The notes under the pieces are model-generated. The model saw only the letters and a list, made by a program, of their open reading frames with translations, searched no databases and was not told the DNA's origin. Below are positions 44,646 to 53,786 of a stretch of 64,000 nt of DNA, in pieces; position 1 is the first letter of the stretch; each line of letters starts with the position of its first letter. Made by a program: the position numbers and the translations under genes. Origin of the DNA: Lachnospiraceae bacterium (GTDB taxonomy: Bacteria; Bacillota; Clostridia; Lachnospirales; Lachnospiraceae); the NCBI GenBank assembly GCA_902363555.1, contig CABJAM010000003.1, forward strand, positions 685,247-749,246. The letters run 5' to 3'.

Positions 44646-44997
44646 TTTGAGACCGTGAGGGCTCGGTTACCACTGCCCCCAGCGTCCGGGCTCCGGTGTG
44701 GCCTGTGGTCGATGCCGCTTTTGGTCAGACGACTCCGGGATGTAACTTCAACTTTATAATAAAATGCCCCGGTTTCAGGGCACCAGGCCAATGCTCAGTA
44801 AGCTCTTTTTGACCTTGCTTCGCTTGGCCTTCAGATTTGGGCCTTGTAGGCCCCAAATCTGGCCCTGTATCCGGGGCTTTTTATTATAAGTTTCAGTAAC
44901 ATCCCTGCGTATGTCTGCCCAAAAGCGGCATCGACCACAGGCCACACTGGAGCCCGGGCGCTGGGAGCAGTGGTAACCGAGCCCTCACGGTCTCAAA
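44646..44997. repeat. Long hairpin element, copy 2
   Basis: The arms (44646-44725 against 44915-44997) are strongly complementary but unrelated in sequence to those of copy 1. The core matches copy 1: TCCGGG then TTCAACT on the left; AAGTTTC then CCCTGCGT on the right; CCCCGG/CCGGGG closing the core. AGGCCAA/TTGGCCT (44785-44827 region) encloses a 32-base loop of the same length and largely the same sequence as copy 1 (TGCTC, AAGCTCTTT, TGACCTT). CAGATTTG/CAAATCTG forms the second hairpin. Helix bases differ from copy 1 while pairing is kept. The gap 44632-45160 holds this element, a promoter and no gene. Confidence 0.85.
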
Positions 44998-45080
44998 TAT
45001 TTACATTCCGCAGACGGTGGGGAGGGGCGGGATCTTAAATGTGATTTGATGGTTTGGATGGTAGATGGAGTTTTTGTGGG

Positions 45081-45109
45081 TTGCTTTTTGTGGAAAAGTT
45101 TTGTATGAT
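45081..45109 (+). promoter_or_regulatory. Promoter for the LRR-VWA-MoxR cassette
   Basis: TTGCTT (45081-45086), 17 bases, TATGAT (45104-45109), 52 bases before the LRR gene. Confidence 0.45.
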
Positions 45110-45160
45110 AGGTTTTGAATATTTCAAATATGCTCTGAGGCGTGCGGAATGGAGATTTAT

Positions 45161-46195
45161 ATGAGTGATCAGACTTGTGATTTTATATATATGATGGATG
45201 GGAACAGATGTAATGCTGGGGGCGGGGATGGTTCGTCGGGGGGCTGGCCTGGGGATGGCGGACTGGAGACGGATGTGTTTTTTGTGCCTGAGCGGGTGGA
45301 TGGGAAGGTTGTTACGGGGATTGCGCCGCGGGCGTTTTATGGCTGTAAGAGCTTGAAGCAGGTATTTTTGCCGGAGACGGTGAAGTCGATCGGCAGCTAT
45401 GCGTTTGCGGAGTGCCGGGGGCTTGAGAAGCTGCATTTTCCCGGGAGTGTGGAGCGTATCGGCGATTATGCTTTTTATAATTGCATGGGGCTCCATGAGA
45501 TTTCCATTGGCCGGGATATGACATCCATCGGCTACGGTGCGTTTAAGAACTGCCTGGAGCTATCGAGGATTTCCATGGATATTGTGCAGGGCAGGAGCCA
45601 TTGTCTCAATGCGATTTTGCAGGATGAGTTCCAGGAGGTGGATGTACGCCTGAATTATCTGGATGAGGCGGGGAAGGTCTGGTCGGAGGCCAGGCTTGTG
45701 TTTACGGATTATCAGTATGAGTATGTGCCGGAAATCGAGGCGCGGCAGTTTAATTGGGAGACTTATGGCTCGGGGGAATCATACCGGGTCAGTATACGCG
45801 GAACGGATATTGATTATCTGAAATATGATTCGGTGTTTCCGGTAGCTATGGTGGAGGATGATGCCCGCACACTTATTAAAATCGTTGCCGGACGTCTTTG
45901 CTTTCCGCACAAGCTTGCTGGGGGGCACCGTGTTAAATACGAAAATTATGTGAAGGAAAATATCGATTCGATCATGGAAATGATCCTGTCGGGAAATAAC
46001 GCGCCGGAAACGGCCGCACTTTTACTGGAATATATTTTAAATCACCGTCTTCTTGAGCAGGCGCCTTTACTCAATGCCATAAAGCTGGCCCATAAGTATG
46101 AGCGGCCGGAGATAACGGCGCAGCTTATGGCTTATGGCGGACAGCCGGAGACGGTGGTAAAACGCAGCGATGTCCGCACACGGTTTTCCCTGTGA
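45161..46195 (+). CDS. BspA-type leucine-rich repeat protein
   Basis: This is a 344 aa protein. Residues about 30-140 hold LRR_5 (BspA-type) repeats, each with a pattern like IAPRAFYGCKSLKQVFLP, IGSYAFAECRGLEKLHFP and IGDYAFYNCMGLHEISI. The remainder has no repeats I recognise; its last 90 residues look helical. No signal peptide is seen, unlike surface BspA proteins, so it is probably cytoplasmic. ATG 45161 has GGAGA close by; ATG 45149 is an alternative. It precedes the VWA and MoxR genes and may supply target recognition. Confidence 0.75.
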   Translation: MSDQTCDFIYMMDGNRCNAGGGDGSSGGWPGDGGLETDVFFVPERVDGKVVTGIAPRAFYGCKSLKQVFLPETVKSIGSYAFAECRGLEKLHFPGSVERIGDYAFYNCMGLHEISIGRDMTSIGYGAFKNCLELSRISMDIVQGRSHCLNAILQDEFQEVDVRLNYLDEAGKVWSEARLVFTDYQYEYVPEIEARQFNWETYGSGESYRVSIRGTDIDYLKYDSVFPVAMVEDDARTLIKIVAGRLCFPHKLAGGHRVKYENYVKENIDSIMEMILSGNNAPETAALLLEYILNHRLLEQAPLLNAIKLAHKYERPEITAQLMAYGGQPETVVKRSDVRTRFSL

Positions 46196-46206
46196 GCCCA
46201 TACAGT

Positions 46207-46262
46207 TTCGGGCGCGCGCAAAGTTAATGCTACGCATGGGCGCGCTACGCGCGATAAGGTAC
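46207..46262. repeat. GC-rich REP-like repeat, third copy
   Basis: It repeats the 23117-23157 sequence nearly base for base (GTTAATGCT, GCATGGGCGCGCTACG, CGCGATAAGGTA) with the same TTCGGGC lead-in. It lies between the LRR and VWA genes of one apparent operon. Confidence 0.7.
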
Positions 46263-46287
46263 ATATTAAGACGGGAGCAGCAGACTT

Positions 46288-47613
46288 ATGAATGAAATTA
46301 AAGAAAAATTAAATCAGACAGGCATCCGTATTTTGGAGCTGTCGCGCAATGAGCTGTATCTATCGCTTCGTTTTCTGGAAGCAGCGCTGTCCATGCTTCG
46401 CTATGAAATGAATCTGTCTACGAAAACCATTGGCACCGATGGTGTGTCCATTTTGTTTAACCCCAGATTTCTGATCGAGGAGTACAGCGCTGACCGGGTA
46501 TTTGTGAACCGCGTCTACATGCACATGGTCATCCACAATCTGTTCCGCCACGATTTTAATGGCGGGAAAAGAAATAAGGAGTACTGGAATGTGGCCTGCG
46601 ATATTGCCGCGGAGTCATTGATCGACAGCATGGGTGTGACAGCGCTTTCTATGACGGTCACGGATTACCGGGAATATATTTACCGGCAGATGAAAGCTCA
46701 GATGAAGGTGCTTACTGCGGAAGGCATTTACCGCTATTTAATGAATACATTTATTTCCGACCGGGAGTTTGACCGGATGTGCCGCGCCTTTGTGGTGGAC
46801 GATCACCGTTTCTGGGAGCAGGAAGATCAGGAGCATCCAAAAGATCAGGAAAGGCAGCAGCAGCGTCAGCAGGAATGGCAGCAGATCAGCGAGCGGATGC
46901 AGACGAATATGCAGACATTTTCCAAAGATTACGGGGATCTGGCGGGAGATATGCTGGTGCGTCTGACGCTGGAAAACCGGGAACGCGTGGATTACAGCGC
47001 CTTTTTGCGCCGCTTTGCCTCTTATGGCGAGGAAATCCGCACCGATGACGACAGCTTTGACTACATTTTTTATACGTACGGTCTGGACCATTATAAAAAT
47101 ATGCCGCTGGTGGAGCCGCTGGAATATAAGGATGTGAAAAAAATCGACGAATTTGTTATTGCCATCGATACATCCCAGTCGTGCCCGCCGGATACGGTAA
47201 AGGCTTTTTTGGAGGAGACTTACGGGATGCTTTGTGACCGGGAGAGCTTTTTTAAAAAGGTCAATGTTCATATATTGCTGTGCGATGCCGGTATATCATC
47301 GGATGTGGTCATTACGTGCCGCGAGGATTTTGAACGCTATATCCATGATTTTCAGGTCACAGGTTTTGGAGGTACGGATTTTCGGCCGGTTTTTGATTAT
47401 ACGGAAAAGCTCATCGAGGATGGAAGCTTTCACCATCTGAAGGGGCTAATCTACTTTACCGACGGCTATGGGGAATTTCCAAAGAAAAAGCCGCCCTTTG
47501 AAACAGCGTTTATATTTATGACAGAGGAATATTCGGACAAAAACGTGCCGCCCTGGGCGATCAGGCTGATTATGACCCCGGAGGATTTTACGTTGCAGGA
47601 GGATTTTAGATAA
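46288..47613 (+). CDS. VWA-like protein (DUF2201 type)
   Basis: This is a 441 aa protein. The N-terminal part (about 20-170) resembles a degenerate metallopeptidase-like region with HMVIHNLFRHD (residues 79-89). A charged Gln-rich stretch (about 180-205) is likely coiled coil. The C-terminal VWA domain starts at about 285, with the MIDAS motif DTSQS (D294, S296, S298). The pair VWA (DUF2201) plus MoxR AAA+ ATPase is a known association. The gene's TAA overlaps the ATG of the ATPase gene, so they are coupled. Confidence 0.82.
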   Translation: MNEIKEKLNQTGIRILELSRNELYLSLRFLEAALSMLRYEMNLSTKTIGTDGVSILFNPRFLIEEYSADRVFVNRVYMHMVIHNLFRHDFNGGKRNKEYWNVACDIAAESLIDSMGVTALSMTVTDYREYIYRQMKAQMKVLTAEGIYRYLMNTFISDREFDRMCRAFVVDDHRFWEQEDQEHPKDQERQQQRQQEWQQISERMQTNMQTFSKDYGDLAGDMLVRLTLENRERVDYSAFLRRFASYGEEIRTDDDSFDYIFYTYGLDHYKNMPLVEPLEYKDVKKIDEFVIAIDTSQSCPPDTVKAFLEETYGMLCDRESFFKKVNVHILLCDAGISSDVVITCREDFERYIHDFQVTGFGGTDFRPVFDYTEKLIEDGSFHHLKGLIYFTDGYGEFPKKKPPFETAFIFMTEEYSDKNVPPWAIRLIMTPEDFTLQEDFR

Positions 47614-49079
47614 TGAATATATTACAGGCAAAGGAAGAAATTAAACATTCCATTAAAGCATATTTAATGAAGGGGGAGGACGGCAGGTACCAGATTCCGG
47701 TGCTGGCACAGCGCCCCATACTGCTCATCGGTCCTCCGGGCATCGGTAAAACCGCGGTGATGGAGCAGATCGCAAAGGAGTGCGGGATTGGGCTGGTGGC
47801 CTACACCATGACTCATCATACCCGTCAGAGCGCCATCGGCCTGCCGCTGATTGAAAAGCACGTTTATGGCGGAAAGGAATACAGCGCCACCGAATATACG
47901 ATGAGTGAGATTATAGGCTCTGTTTATGAAACGATGGAGCGGACGAAGAAAACCGAAGGAATCTTGTTTCTGGATGAGATCAACTGTGTGTCGGAAACGC
48001 TGGCACCCACCATGCTCCAGTTTTTGCAAAAGAAAATGTTTGGCAATCACAAGGTGCCCGATGGCTGGATCATTGTGGCGGCCGGAAATCCGCCGGAATA
48101 CAATAAATCGGTGCGGGAGTTTGATATCGTCACTCTGGACCGGGTGCGGAAAATCGACATTGTGGAGGACTTTCCGGTATGGAAGCGCTATGCCTACACC
48201 CGGGGCGTCCATCCGGCCATCATTACCTATCTGGAGCTTAAAAAGGAGAACTTTTACCGGATTGAAACATCGGCGGAGGGCAAACGCTTTGTCACAGCCA
48301 GAGGCTGGGAGGACATGTCCTTTATGGTGTACGCTGATGAGCTGATGGACCATCCGCTGACGGTAGAAACGGTGGAACAGTATGTGCAGCATCCTAAGGT
48401 TGCCAGAGATTTTGCCAATTATTATGATTTGTATTTGCAATATAAGGATGATTACCATGTGAATGAGATTTTTGAGGGCACGATCCGCCCTCAGGCTGTG
48501 GAAAAAATCCAGGCTGCCCGTTTTGACGAGAAAATCAGTTTGATCGGTCTGCTGGTGGGGCGTCTGAATGGCGATTTTAGAGATCAGGCGCGGCGCTACA
48601 TTTTTGTGGAACGGCTGTACGACGTGCTCATCGCCATACGCGAGCAGGATCACAGTGATCCGGAGGTTGTGTTGTCTCAGCTTCAGGCTGCTTTGGATAC
48701 GATGGAGCCGGCGGAGAATGCTCTGGAAATCGTGGAACTGACACACTATATCCGTTGTGTGAGCGGCGGAAAGACATTTTCGGATATCAAAGAATTATTT
48801 GAGTTTCAGGTGAACCAACTGGCAAAACTGACGGACCGGTGCCGGAACCATCTGGACGCCGCCTTTGATTTCATGGAAACGGCATTTGGCGAAAGCCAGG
48901 AAATGGTCATCTTTATTACGGAATTAAATACGAGCAGTCCGGCAACCGATTTTATCCGTCAAAATGGCTGCGACCGGTACTACAAATATAATGAAGGCCT
49001 GCTGTTTACATCAGGCCGCGACCGGATGCTCCAGGAAATCGGGCAGGTGGCGCCATTGATGGATTTTCTTGGAATATAA
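47613..49079 (+). CDS. MoxR-type AAA+ ATPase
   Basis: This is a 488 aa ATPase. Walker A is GPPGIGKT (residues 40-47) and Walker B ILFLDE (117-122). Sensor 1 lies in VAAGNPPEYN. The C-terminal 190 residues are helical and unassigned. MoxR ATPases act as chaperones that activate or remodel partners together with VWA proteins. The start overlaps the VWA stop (TAATG). The three-gene set LRR, VWA, ATPase looks like a ternary system in which the LRR protein is substrate or sensor (inference). Confidence 0.86.
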   Translation: MNILQAKEEIKHSIKAYLMKGEDGRYQIPVLAQRPILLIGPPGIGKTAVMEQIAKECGIGLVAYTMTHHTRQSAIGLPLIEKHVYGGKEYSATEYTMSEIIGSVYETMERTKKTEGILFLDEINCVSETLAPTMLQFLQKKMFGNHKVPDGWIIVAAGNPPEYNKSVREFDIVTLDRVRKIDIVEDFPVWKRYAYTRGVHPAIITYLELKKENFYRIETSAEGKRFVTARGWEDMSFMVYADELMDHPLTVETVEQYVQHPKVARDFANYYDLYLQYKDDYHVNEIFEGTIRPQAVEKIQAARFDEKISLIGLLVGRLNGDFRDQARRYIFVERLYDVLIAIREQDHSDPEVVLSQLQAALDTMEPAENALEIVELTHYIRCVSGGKTFSDIKELFEFQVNQLAKLTDRCRNHLDAAFDFMETAFGESQEMVIFITELNTSSPATDFIRQNGCDRYYKYNEGLLFTSGRDRMLQEIGQVAPLMDFLGI

Positions 49080-49145
49080 TCCGGATGGTATGAAATTGTC
49101 CTTATGCGAATAGACTGTACAAAAGCGTACCGTTGAAGGTGGACA

Positions 49146-50543
49146 ATGAAAGCTGATGTTTTACTGGAAAAATTAAATACCTTCGTCTGGGGCCCCTGGA
49201 TGCTTGTACTTTTTATGGGAACCGGGATTTTTCTCACTGTGCGTTTAAAGTTTCTGCCGTGGAAAAATCTCGGTTTTGCTTTGCGCGAGGTATGGAAAAA
49301 TATATTCCATCCGTCCATTGACGGGGGAGAGGGGGATATTTCCCCGTTTCAATCGTTGATGACCGCCCTGGCGGCTATGATGGGCACTGGAAATATTGTG
49401 GGGGTGGCCACAGCCATGGTGCTGGGAGGACCGGGCGCGCTTGTGTGGATGGTTTTGTCGGCATTTGTCGGTATGGCCACCAACTTTACGGAGAGCGTGC
49501 TGGCCGTCAAATACCGGCAGAAAAATCCCGACGGCGATATGTGCGGCGGCCCTATGTATGTCATGGGCAGTGCAATCCGCCCGGCGGCGCTGGGCCGGGG
49601 GCTGGCCGTTTTATTTTGCATATTTACGCTTGGGGCATCACTTGGCATGGGTAATATGACCCAGTCCAATTCGGCGGCGATCGCCTTAAAGGATACTTTT
49701 GGTATTCCGGAAATGCTCACCGGCGGTATTTTATTTTTCTTAACGCTGCTTGTCCTTTTAGGGGGGATAAAAAGTATCGGGAAGGTGTGCGGCGTGGTGG
49801 TGCCGGTCATGTCCGCCGCTTATTTTTTATGTACTCTGGCAGTTATTATGATAAACTTTGAGAGTCTTCCCGCGGGTATTTTGGAGATGCTCCATATGGC
49901 ATTTTCACCGAAAGCCCTGGCCGGCGGCCTTGGGGGCACGATCATCGCAGGGATGAGCAAGGCGCTGCGATGGGGCGTTTCCCGGGGCGTATTTTCCAAC
50001 GAAGCAGGACTGGGCTCTGCACCCATTGCCGCGGCAGCGGCCCGCACGGACAGCCCGGCCCGCCAGGGGTATATCACCATGACCGGCACCTTTTTTGATA
50101 CGATCGTGGTATGCACCGCCACCGGCCTGGCCATCGCATCCTCCGGTATTTTAGGGGCGGTAACGCCCGGCGGCGCTGTTTTAGACGGCGTGGCCCTGAC
50201 CAACAAGGTTTTTGAAATGGCTCTGGGGCCCGCGGGCCGCCTTGTGATTACCTTAGGCATCACCCTGTTTGCCTTTGCCACGATCATCGGCTGGGAATAC
50301 TATGGGGAAAAGGCGCTGGAATATCTTGTATTGGGCCGCAGACGGCAGCGCTCATCCAAAATACCTATCGCTATTTACCGTTTTTTATACAGCGCCGCCG
50401 TGTTTGCCGGGGCTGTTTCCACACTGAGTACGGTGTGGAACTTTTCAGATATAATGAATGGACTGATGGCGCTGCCAAATCTGCTGTGCATTTTGATGCT
50501 AAACAAAGAGGCGGCCGAAGCCGCCTTTAAGTTTCATACATGA
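49146..50543 (+). CDS. Sodium:alanine symporter (AGCS family)
   Basis: This is a 465 aa membrane symporter with about eleven segments. It carries family motifs GTGNIVGVATA, the signature around NEAGLGSAPIAAAA, and GWEYYGEKALEYL. It imports alanine or glycine with sodium. GAAGGTGG precedes ATG 49146. The last codons contain a hairpin that serves as the terminator. It converges with the M20 peptidase gene. Confidence 0.93.
   Translation: MKADVLLEKLNTFVWGPWMLVLFMGTGIFLTVRLKFLPWKNLGFALREVWKNIFHPSIDGGEGDISPFQSLMTALAAMMGTGNIVGVATAMVLGGPGALVWMVLSAFVGMATNFTESVLAVKYRQKNPDGDMCGGPMYVMGSAIRPAALGRGLAVLFCIFTLGASLGMGNMTQSNSAAIALKDTFGIPEMLTGGILFFLTLLVLLGGIKSIGKVCGVVVPVMSAAYFLCTLAVIMINFESLPAGILEMLHMAFSPKALAGGLGGTIIAGMSKALRWGVSRGVFSNEAGLGSAPIAAAAARTDSPARQGYITMTGTFFDTIVVCTATGLAIASSGILGAVTPGGAVLDGVALTNKVFEMALGPAGRLVITLGITLFAFATIIGWEYYGEKALEYLVLGRRRQRSSKIPIAIYRFLYSAAVFAGAVSTLSTVWNFSDIMNGLMALPNLLCILMLNKEAAEAAFKFHT
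50505..50528. terminator. Bidirectional terminator inside the end of the symporter gene
   Basis: AAAGAGGCGGC and GCCGCCTTT pair around a CGAA tetraloop and overlap the final codons of the symporter. The convergent M20 gene ends 35 bases beyond, so one hairpin can serve both strands. Confidence 0.6.
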
Positions 50544-50562
50544 AAAATAGTGTTTGTTCCGT

Positions 50563-52008
50563 CTATTTTGCCGGAGCGTTTCGGATGATCTCCTTATAGA
50601 AATCCACGCCAAGGGGCAGGGAATCGCAGTTGATATTTTCGTTGAGACCGTGGATGCTGGCGTACTGCTGACCGTTAATATACAATGGCGCAAAGCGCAG
50701 CGCGTTTTCGCACACGTCGGAATAGTACTTGGCGTCCGTGCCGCCGGTCATCGTGTAGGGGCAGACGCCGATGCCCGGATAAACCTTATGGATCGTTTCC
50801 TCCACCAGCTTAAAGGGGCTGCCTTTGTAATCCACCACCGGACATGGATAGTCCTTATAGATGACCTCTGTTTCAAGATCATATTTCTTTGCAACCTCAG
50901 TGATGACGGCAATGCTCTCATCGGTTCCCTGATGGGGGATGAAGCGCAGATTGCCGGTGACATAAGCCTCCTGGGGCAGGACGTTAAGCCCGCCGGAGCC
51001 GGAAGCCATGGTAAAGGCCAGGGTCGTCTGGAGCATGGCAGCGCCGGCCGGGCTGATGGACGGCATCAGCTTCTTTAAAATCGGCGCAAACAGCCAGAGA
51101 TTGCAAAATACAAGCTTCATGCCGAAGACCATATTTGGGGAAAGACGCTTGAACATTTCCTTTACGGTTTCATTAAATTCAACCTTAAATGGATTATGTT
51201 TTTCCACATCCTGCATAAAGGCTCCCAGGCGTGGCAGCGGTGTGTTTTTGGTCGGAGCGCTGGCGTGGCCGCCGGCGCTTTTGGCTGTGAATTTCAGGTC
51301 GCCGTAGCCCTTTTCCAGAACGCCGATCATGGCATAGGTGCCTTTGACCCCGCCGATGGGTTCCTCAATGATCATGCCGCCCTCATCGATGAGCATGGAC
51401 AAATGGACGCCCTGGTCTTTTAAATACTGTACGGTCAGCGGCGCACCCTCGCCACTGAATTCCTCCGTGCAGCTACTGGCCAGATAAACGTCGCAGGCCG
51501 GCGTAAAGCTGTCCTTTAAAAGCTCCTCCACAGCGGTGAGAAAGCAGAACAGGCTGGCTTTTGTATCCACCGTTCCGCGGCCCCACACGGCGCCGTCGGC
51601 AATATCGCCGGAAAACGGTTCATGCTTCCAGGTTCCCCCGGCTTCCACCACATCGTGATGGCTCATAAGCAGGATCGGGTCTTTATCGCTTTTTCCCGTC
51701 CATTTAAACAGCAGACTGCCGTTGAATACATGTTTTTCCAGGTTTTTGTGAATCAGCGGGAACATTTTCTCAAGCTCCTCATGGAATTTATAAAACTTGG
51801 AGCGGTCCTCGTTATAACGGCTGGAAATGGTTTCAATCTGTACAAGCTTTGATAAAGACTTACCATAGGCCATACTGCGTTTTTCATCCGGCTTGTTCAC
51901 TTTTGCGTTTAAAGCCTCCGTAGGCTTTACAGTGACCGTGCGGATGAGGCAGACGAGCACGATGACGATGATCACGGCCAGAATGGCCAGTAAAATCCAT
52001 AAAATCAT
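50563..52008 (-). CDS. Membrane-anchored M20-family peptidase
   Basis: This is a 481 aa zinc peptidase. Residues 1-22 are one hydrophobic anchor (MILWILLAILAVIIVIVLVC in shorter form). Metal and catalytic motifs follow: LLMSHHDVVEAGG, VWGRGTVDTKAS and SSCTEEFSGEG. The layout resembles PM20D1-type enzymes that form or cleave N-acyl amino acids, or dipeptidases. Start 52008 follows AGGAGGAA. It is the last gene of an operon with two membrane proteins. Confidence 0.85.
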   Translation of the reverse strand: MILWILLAILAVIIVIVLVCLIRTVTVKPTEALNAKVNKPDEKRSMAYGKSLSKLVQIETISSRYNEDRSKFYKFHEELEKMFPLIHKNLEKHVFNGSLLFKWTGKSDKDPILLMSHHDVVEAGGTWKHEPFSGDIADGAVWGRGTVDTKASLFCFLTAVEELLKDSFTPACDVYLASSCTEEFSGEGAPLTVQYLKDQGVHLSMLIDEGGMIIEEPIGGVKGTYAMIGVLEKGYGDLKFTAKSAGGHASAPTKNTPLPRLGAFMQDVEKHNPFKVEFNETVKEMFKRLSPNMVFGMKLVFCNLWLFAPILKKLMPSISPAGAAMLQTTLAFTMASGSGGLNVLPQEAYVTGNLRFIPHQGTDESIAVITEVAKKYDLETEVIYKDYPCPVVDYKGSPFKLVEETIHKVYPGIGVCPYTMTGGTDAKYYSDVCENALRFAPLYINGQQYASIHGLNENINCDSLPLGVDFYKEIIRNAPAK

Positions 52009-52037
52009 TTCTAATTCCTCCTGATTTTTTCGTGAGT

Positions 52038-52067
52038 CGTAGCCGTTCAGAGGGTCCGAACGGTTAT
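52038..52067. repeat. Short palindrome of the GTAAC-GTTC family
   Basis: Imperfect arms GTAGCCGTTCAGA and CCGAACGGTTATC in the spacer between the membrane protein and M20 genes. Confidence 0.5.
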
Positions 52068-52072
52068 CGTAA

Positions 52073-52750
52073 TTACAGCTTTTCTTTTTTAAAGAGCACA
52101 AAGCCGATCAGCAGTGCCAGGCCGCCGGCCGGTATGAGCAGGATGCTTGTCTGAGATATGGCGACCGGCACAAATACGCACAGCAGCGTCATAAGCAGCA
52201 GCGGGATCACTGCGATCTTTGGGCTCTTTAAGAAATATTTAAGCCCCAGGGCGCCGAACAGGGCGGGCACGACCGTGTCGAAGGCCGGAGCCAGTACCGG
52301 ACTTTGCAGCACCGGCTGTAAGGGGGCCATGAGCATGACGCCGGCAAAAAGAACGGCCATAGTCACCAGGGCGCTGGTGGCAATGCTCAAGGTGGAGACG
52401 ATCTCACTTTCCGGCGTATTATCGCGGACCTTGACAATATCCCGGGAATTGATGGCGCACGGGATTTTCAGGTTGGTCAGGTTGCCGGTGAGAAACGCCA
52501 GGTAGCTGCCTCCGGCCCCAAGCATGGGCACATAGACGAGAAACTCCACGATGGATACCGGAACATAGATTGCTGCCACCTTGGCGATACCGGCAAGAAA
52601 GCCTTTGCCTGAGGGCATAGCGTTAAATAAAAATCCAAAGACGAATGGCACGCCGATGAGTAAAATGACGGAGACGATCAACGTGAAGCGGCCGAGCCGG
52701 TGGATCTGACGTATGTAATTATCATAAAATTCCTGTTGCTTATCATTCAT
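52073..52750 (-). CDS. Integral membrane protein, partner of the DUF5058-like protein
   Basis: This is a 225 aa protein with about six hydrophobic segments (LIVSVILLIGVPFVFGFLF, VSIVEFLVYVPMLG, VTMAVLFAGVMLMAP and more). I do not recognise a named family with certainty. It is between the DUF5058-like gene and the M20 peptidase on one transcript, and the two membrane proteins probably form one transporter. AAGGAGG precedes the start. A peptide or N-acyl amino acid substrate is a guess from the peptidase. Confidence 0.7.
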   Translation of the reverse strand: MNDKQQEFYDNYIRQIHRLGRFTLIVSVILLIGVPFVFGFLFNAMPSGKGFLAGIAKVAAIYVPVSIVEFLVYVPMLGAGGSYLAFLTGNLTNLKIPCAINSRDIVKVRDNTPESEIVSTLSIATSALVTMAVLFAGVMLMAPLQPVLQSPVLAPAFDTVVPALFGALGLKYFLKSPKIAVIPLLLMTLLCVFVPVAISQTSILLIPAGGLALLIGFVLFKKEKL

Positions 52751-52842
52751 AATTTCTTACTTAACCTCCTTATATATGAAGCGTATCTATACAGGCGGCG
52801 GTCACATTTATTTGGACGGTCCGCCTGCGTTCTTTGCAAATC

Positions 52843-53583
52843 TTAAAGCCGTATCAGCACTGCCGCGATCATCCCCACGAGCATACTTGTTGCCACACTG
52901 AAATTATCCAGCCAGGCTTTTTGCTTTTTTACAGTAAAATATTCAAAAATCAGCATGACCACGGCAGAGACTGCGGCTACAAACAGGGGCAGCCAGTCCT
53001 TGTAAGCGGTAAAGGTGCCCACATAGGAGCCAATATAGGCGCTGCAAAGGCCAATAAACATGGCCACTGTGGCGTATGTACCAAAGCCCGGCTTTTTCTC
53101 GCCGGCGGCCTGGGGCTTCACGTTTTTCTGGAGCTTGCCCAAGTATCTTTTTAGGAAAAAGATACTGCAGAAAACGCCGCCTAAAATACCTACGGTCATA
53201 ACAAGGCCGATGGTGGAAAATGCGGAGGCCGTCATCTCACTGACTTTCAGTCCGGAAAGCCCGGTGCTTGTTGCGGCGATCTCGGCCACATTCAGCTCAT
53301 ACTGGAGCGCTCCGATAATGGAAAGCCGCAGCCAGGAAAACGGAGCGCCGAGGGTGCCGCTTAAAGCCAGCACGCCCAGAAGGATACTCACACTGGGCAG
53401 GACGGTAAAGGTGGCGCTGGACGTGATCGTCCGGCGCAGAAACTTCTTGTCCAGCCCCATCGCCACGCCGGCCCGGTAGCTTTTAACAAGAAAAACAATG
53501 ATCATAATCGTGATAAAGCCAAGCACCGCCGCCACCACAAGATACATGGGCAGTGAATTGACCATTGATAAAAATTCATTCAT
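52843..53583 (-). CDS. DUF5058-like integral membrane protein
   Basis: This is a 246 aa membrane protein with about six hydrophobic segments (YLVVAAVLGFITIMIIVFLV, LPSVSILLGVLALSG, TIGLVMTVGILGGVFC and others). The size and N-terminal pattern resemble DUF5058, an unknown family; the assignment is tentative. It is the first gene of the operon; GGGAGGAAG precedes the start. On the minus strand TATAAT at 53665-53670 is a likely -10 with a weak -35. Confidence 0.68.
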   Translation of the reverse strand: MNEFLSMVNSLPMYLVVAAVLGFITIMIIVFLVKSYRAGVAMGLDKKFLRRTITSSATFTVLPSVSILLGVLALSGTLGAPFSWLRLSIIGALQYELNVAEIAATSTGLSGLKVSEMTASAFSTIGLVMTVGILGGVFCSIFFLKRYLGKLQKNVKPQAAGEKKPGFGTYATVAMFIGLCSAYIGSYVGTFTAYKDWLPLFVAAVSAVVMLIFEYFTVKKQKAWLDNFSVATSMLVGMIAAVLIRL

Positions 53584-53664
53584 AACATCTTCCTCCCTTA
53601 TTTTTTATGTTCTTCGGATGCTTTATGAATCTTTTGCGGATGTTGCTTTTCCGCTAATGTTTTA

Positions 53665-53670
53665 ATTATA
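53665..53670 (-). promoter_or_regulatory. Candidate -10 for the membrane-peptidase operon
   Basis: A minus-strand TATAAT lies about 80 bases before the first gene. No good -35 is seen 17 bases upstream. Confidence 0.35.
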
Positions 53671-53786
53671 TCAGATTTTGTGTGTTATTAAAACTGCTAA
53701 ATTTCCACACGGAAAAATGTTGCGGATTATTAAAATTGAAAATGGTAAAATCAGGTTATTATTGGAACAGTTCAAAGGGGTGTAAA

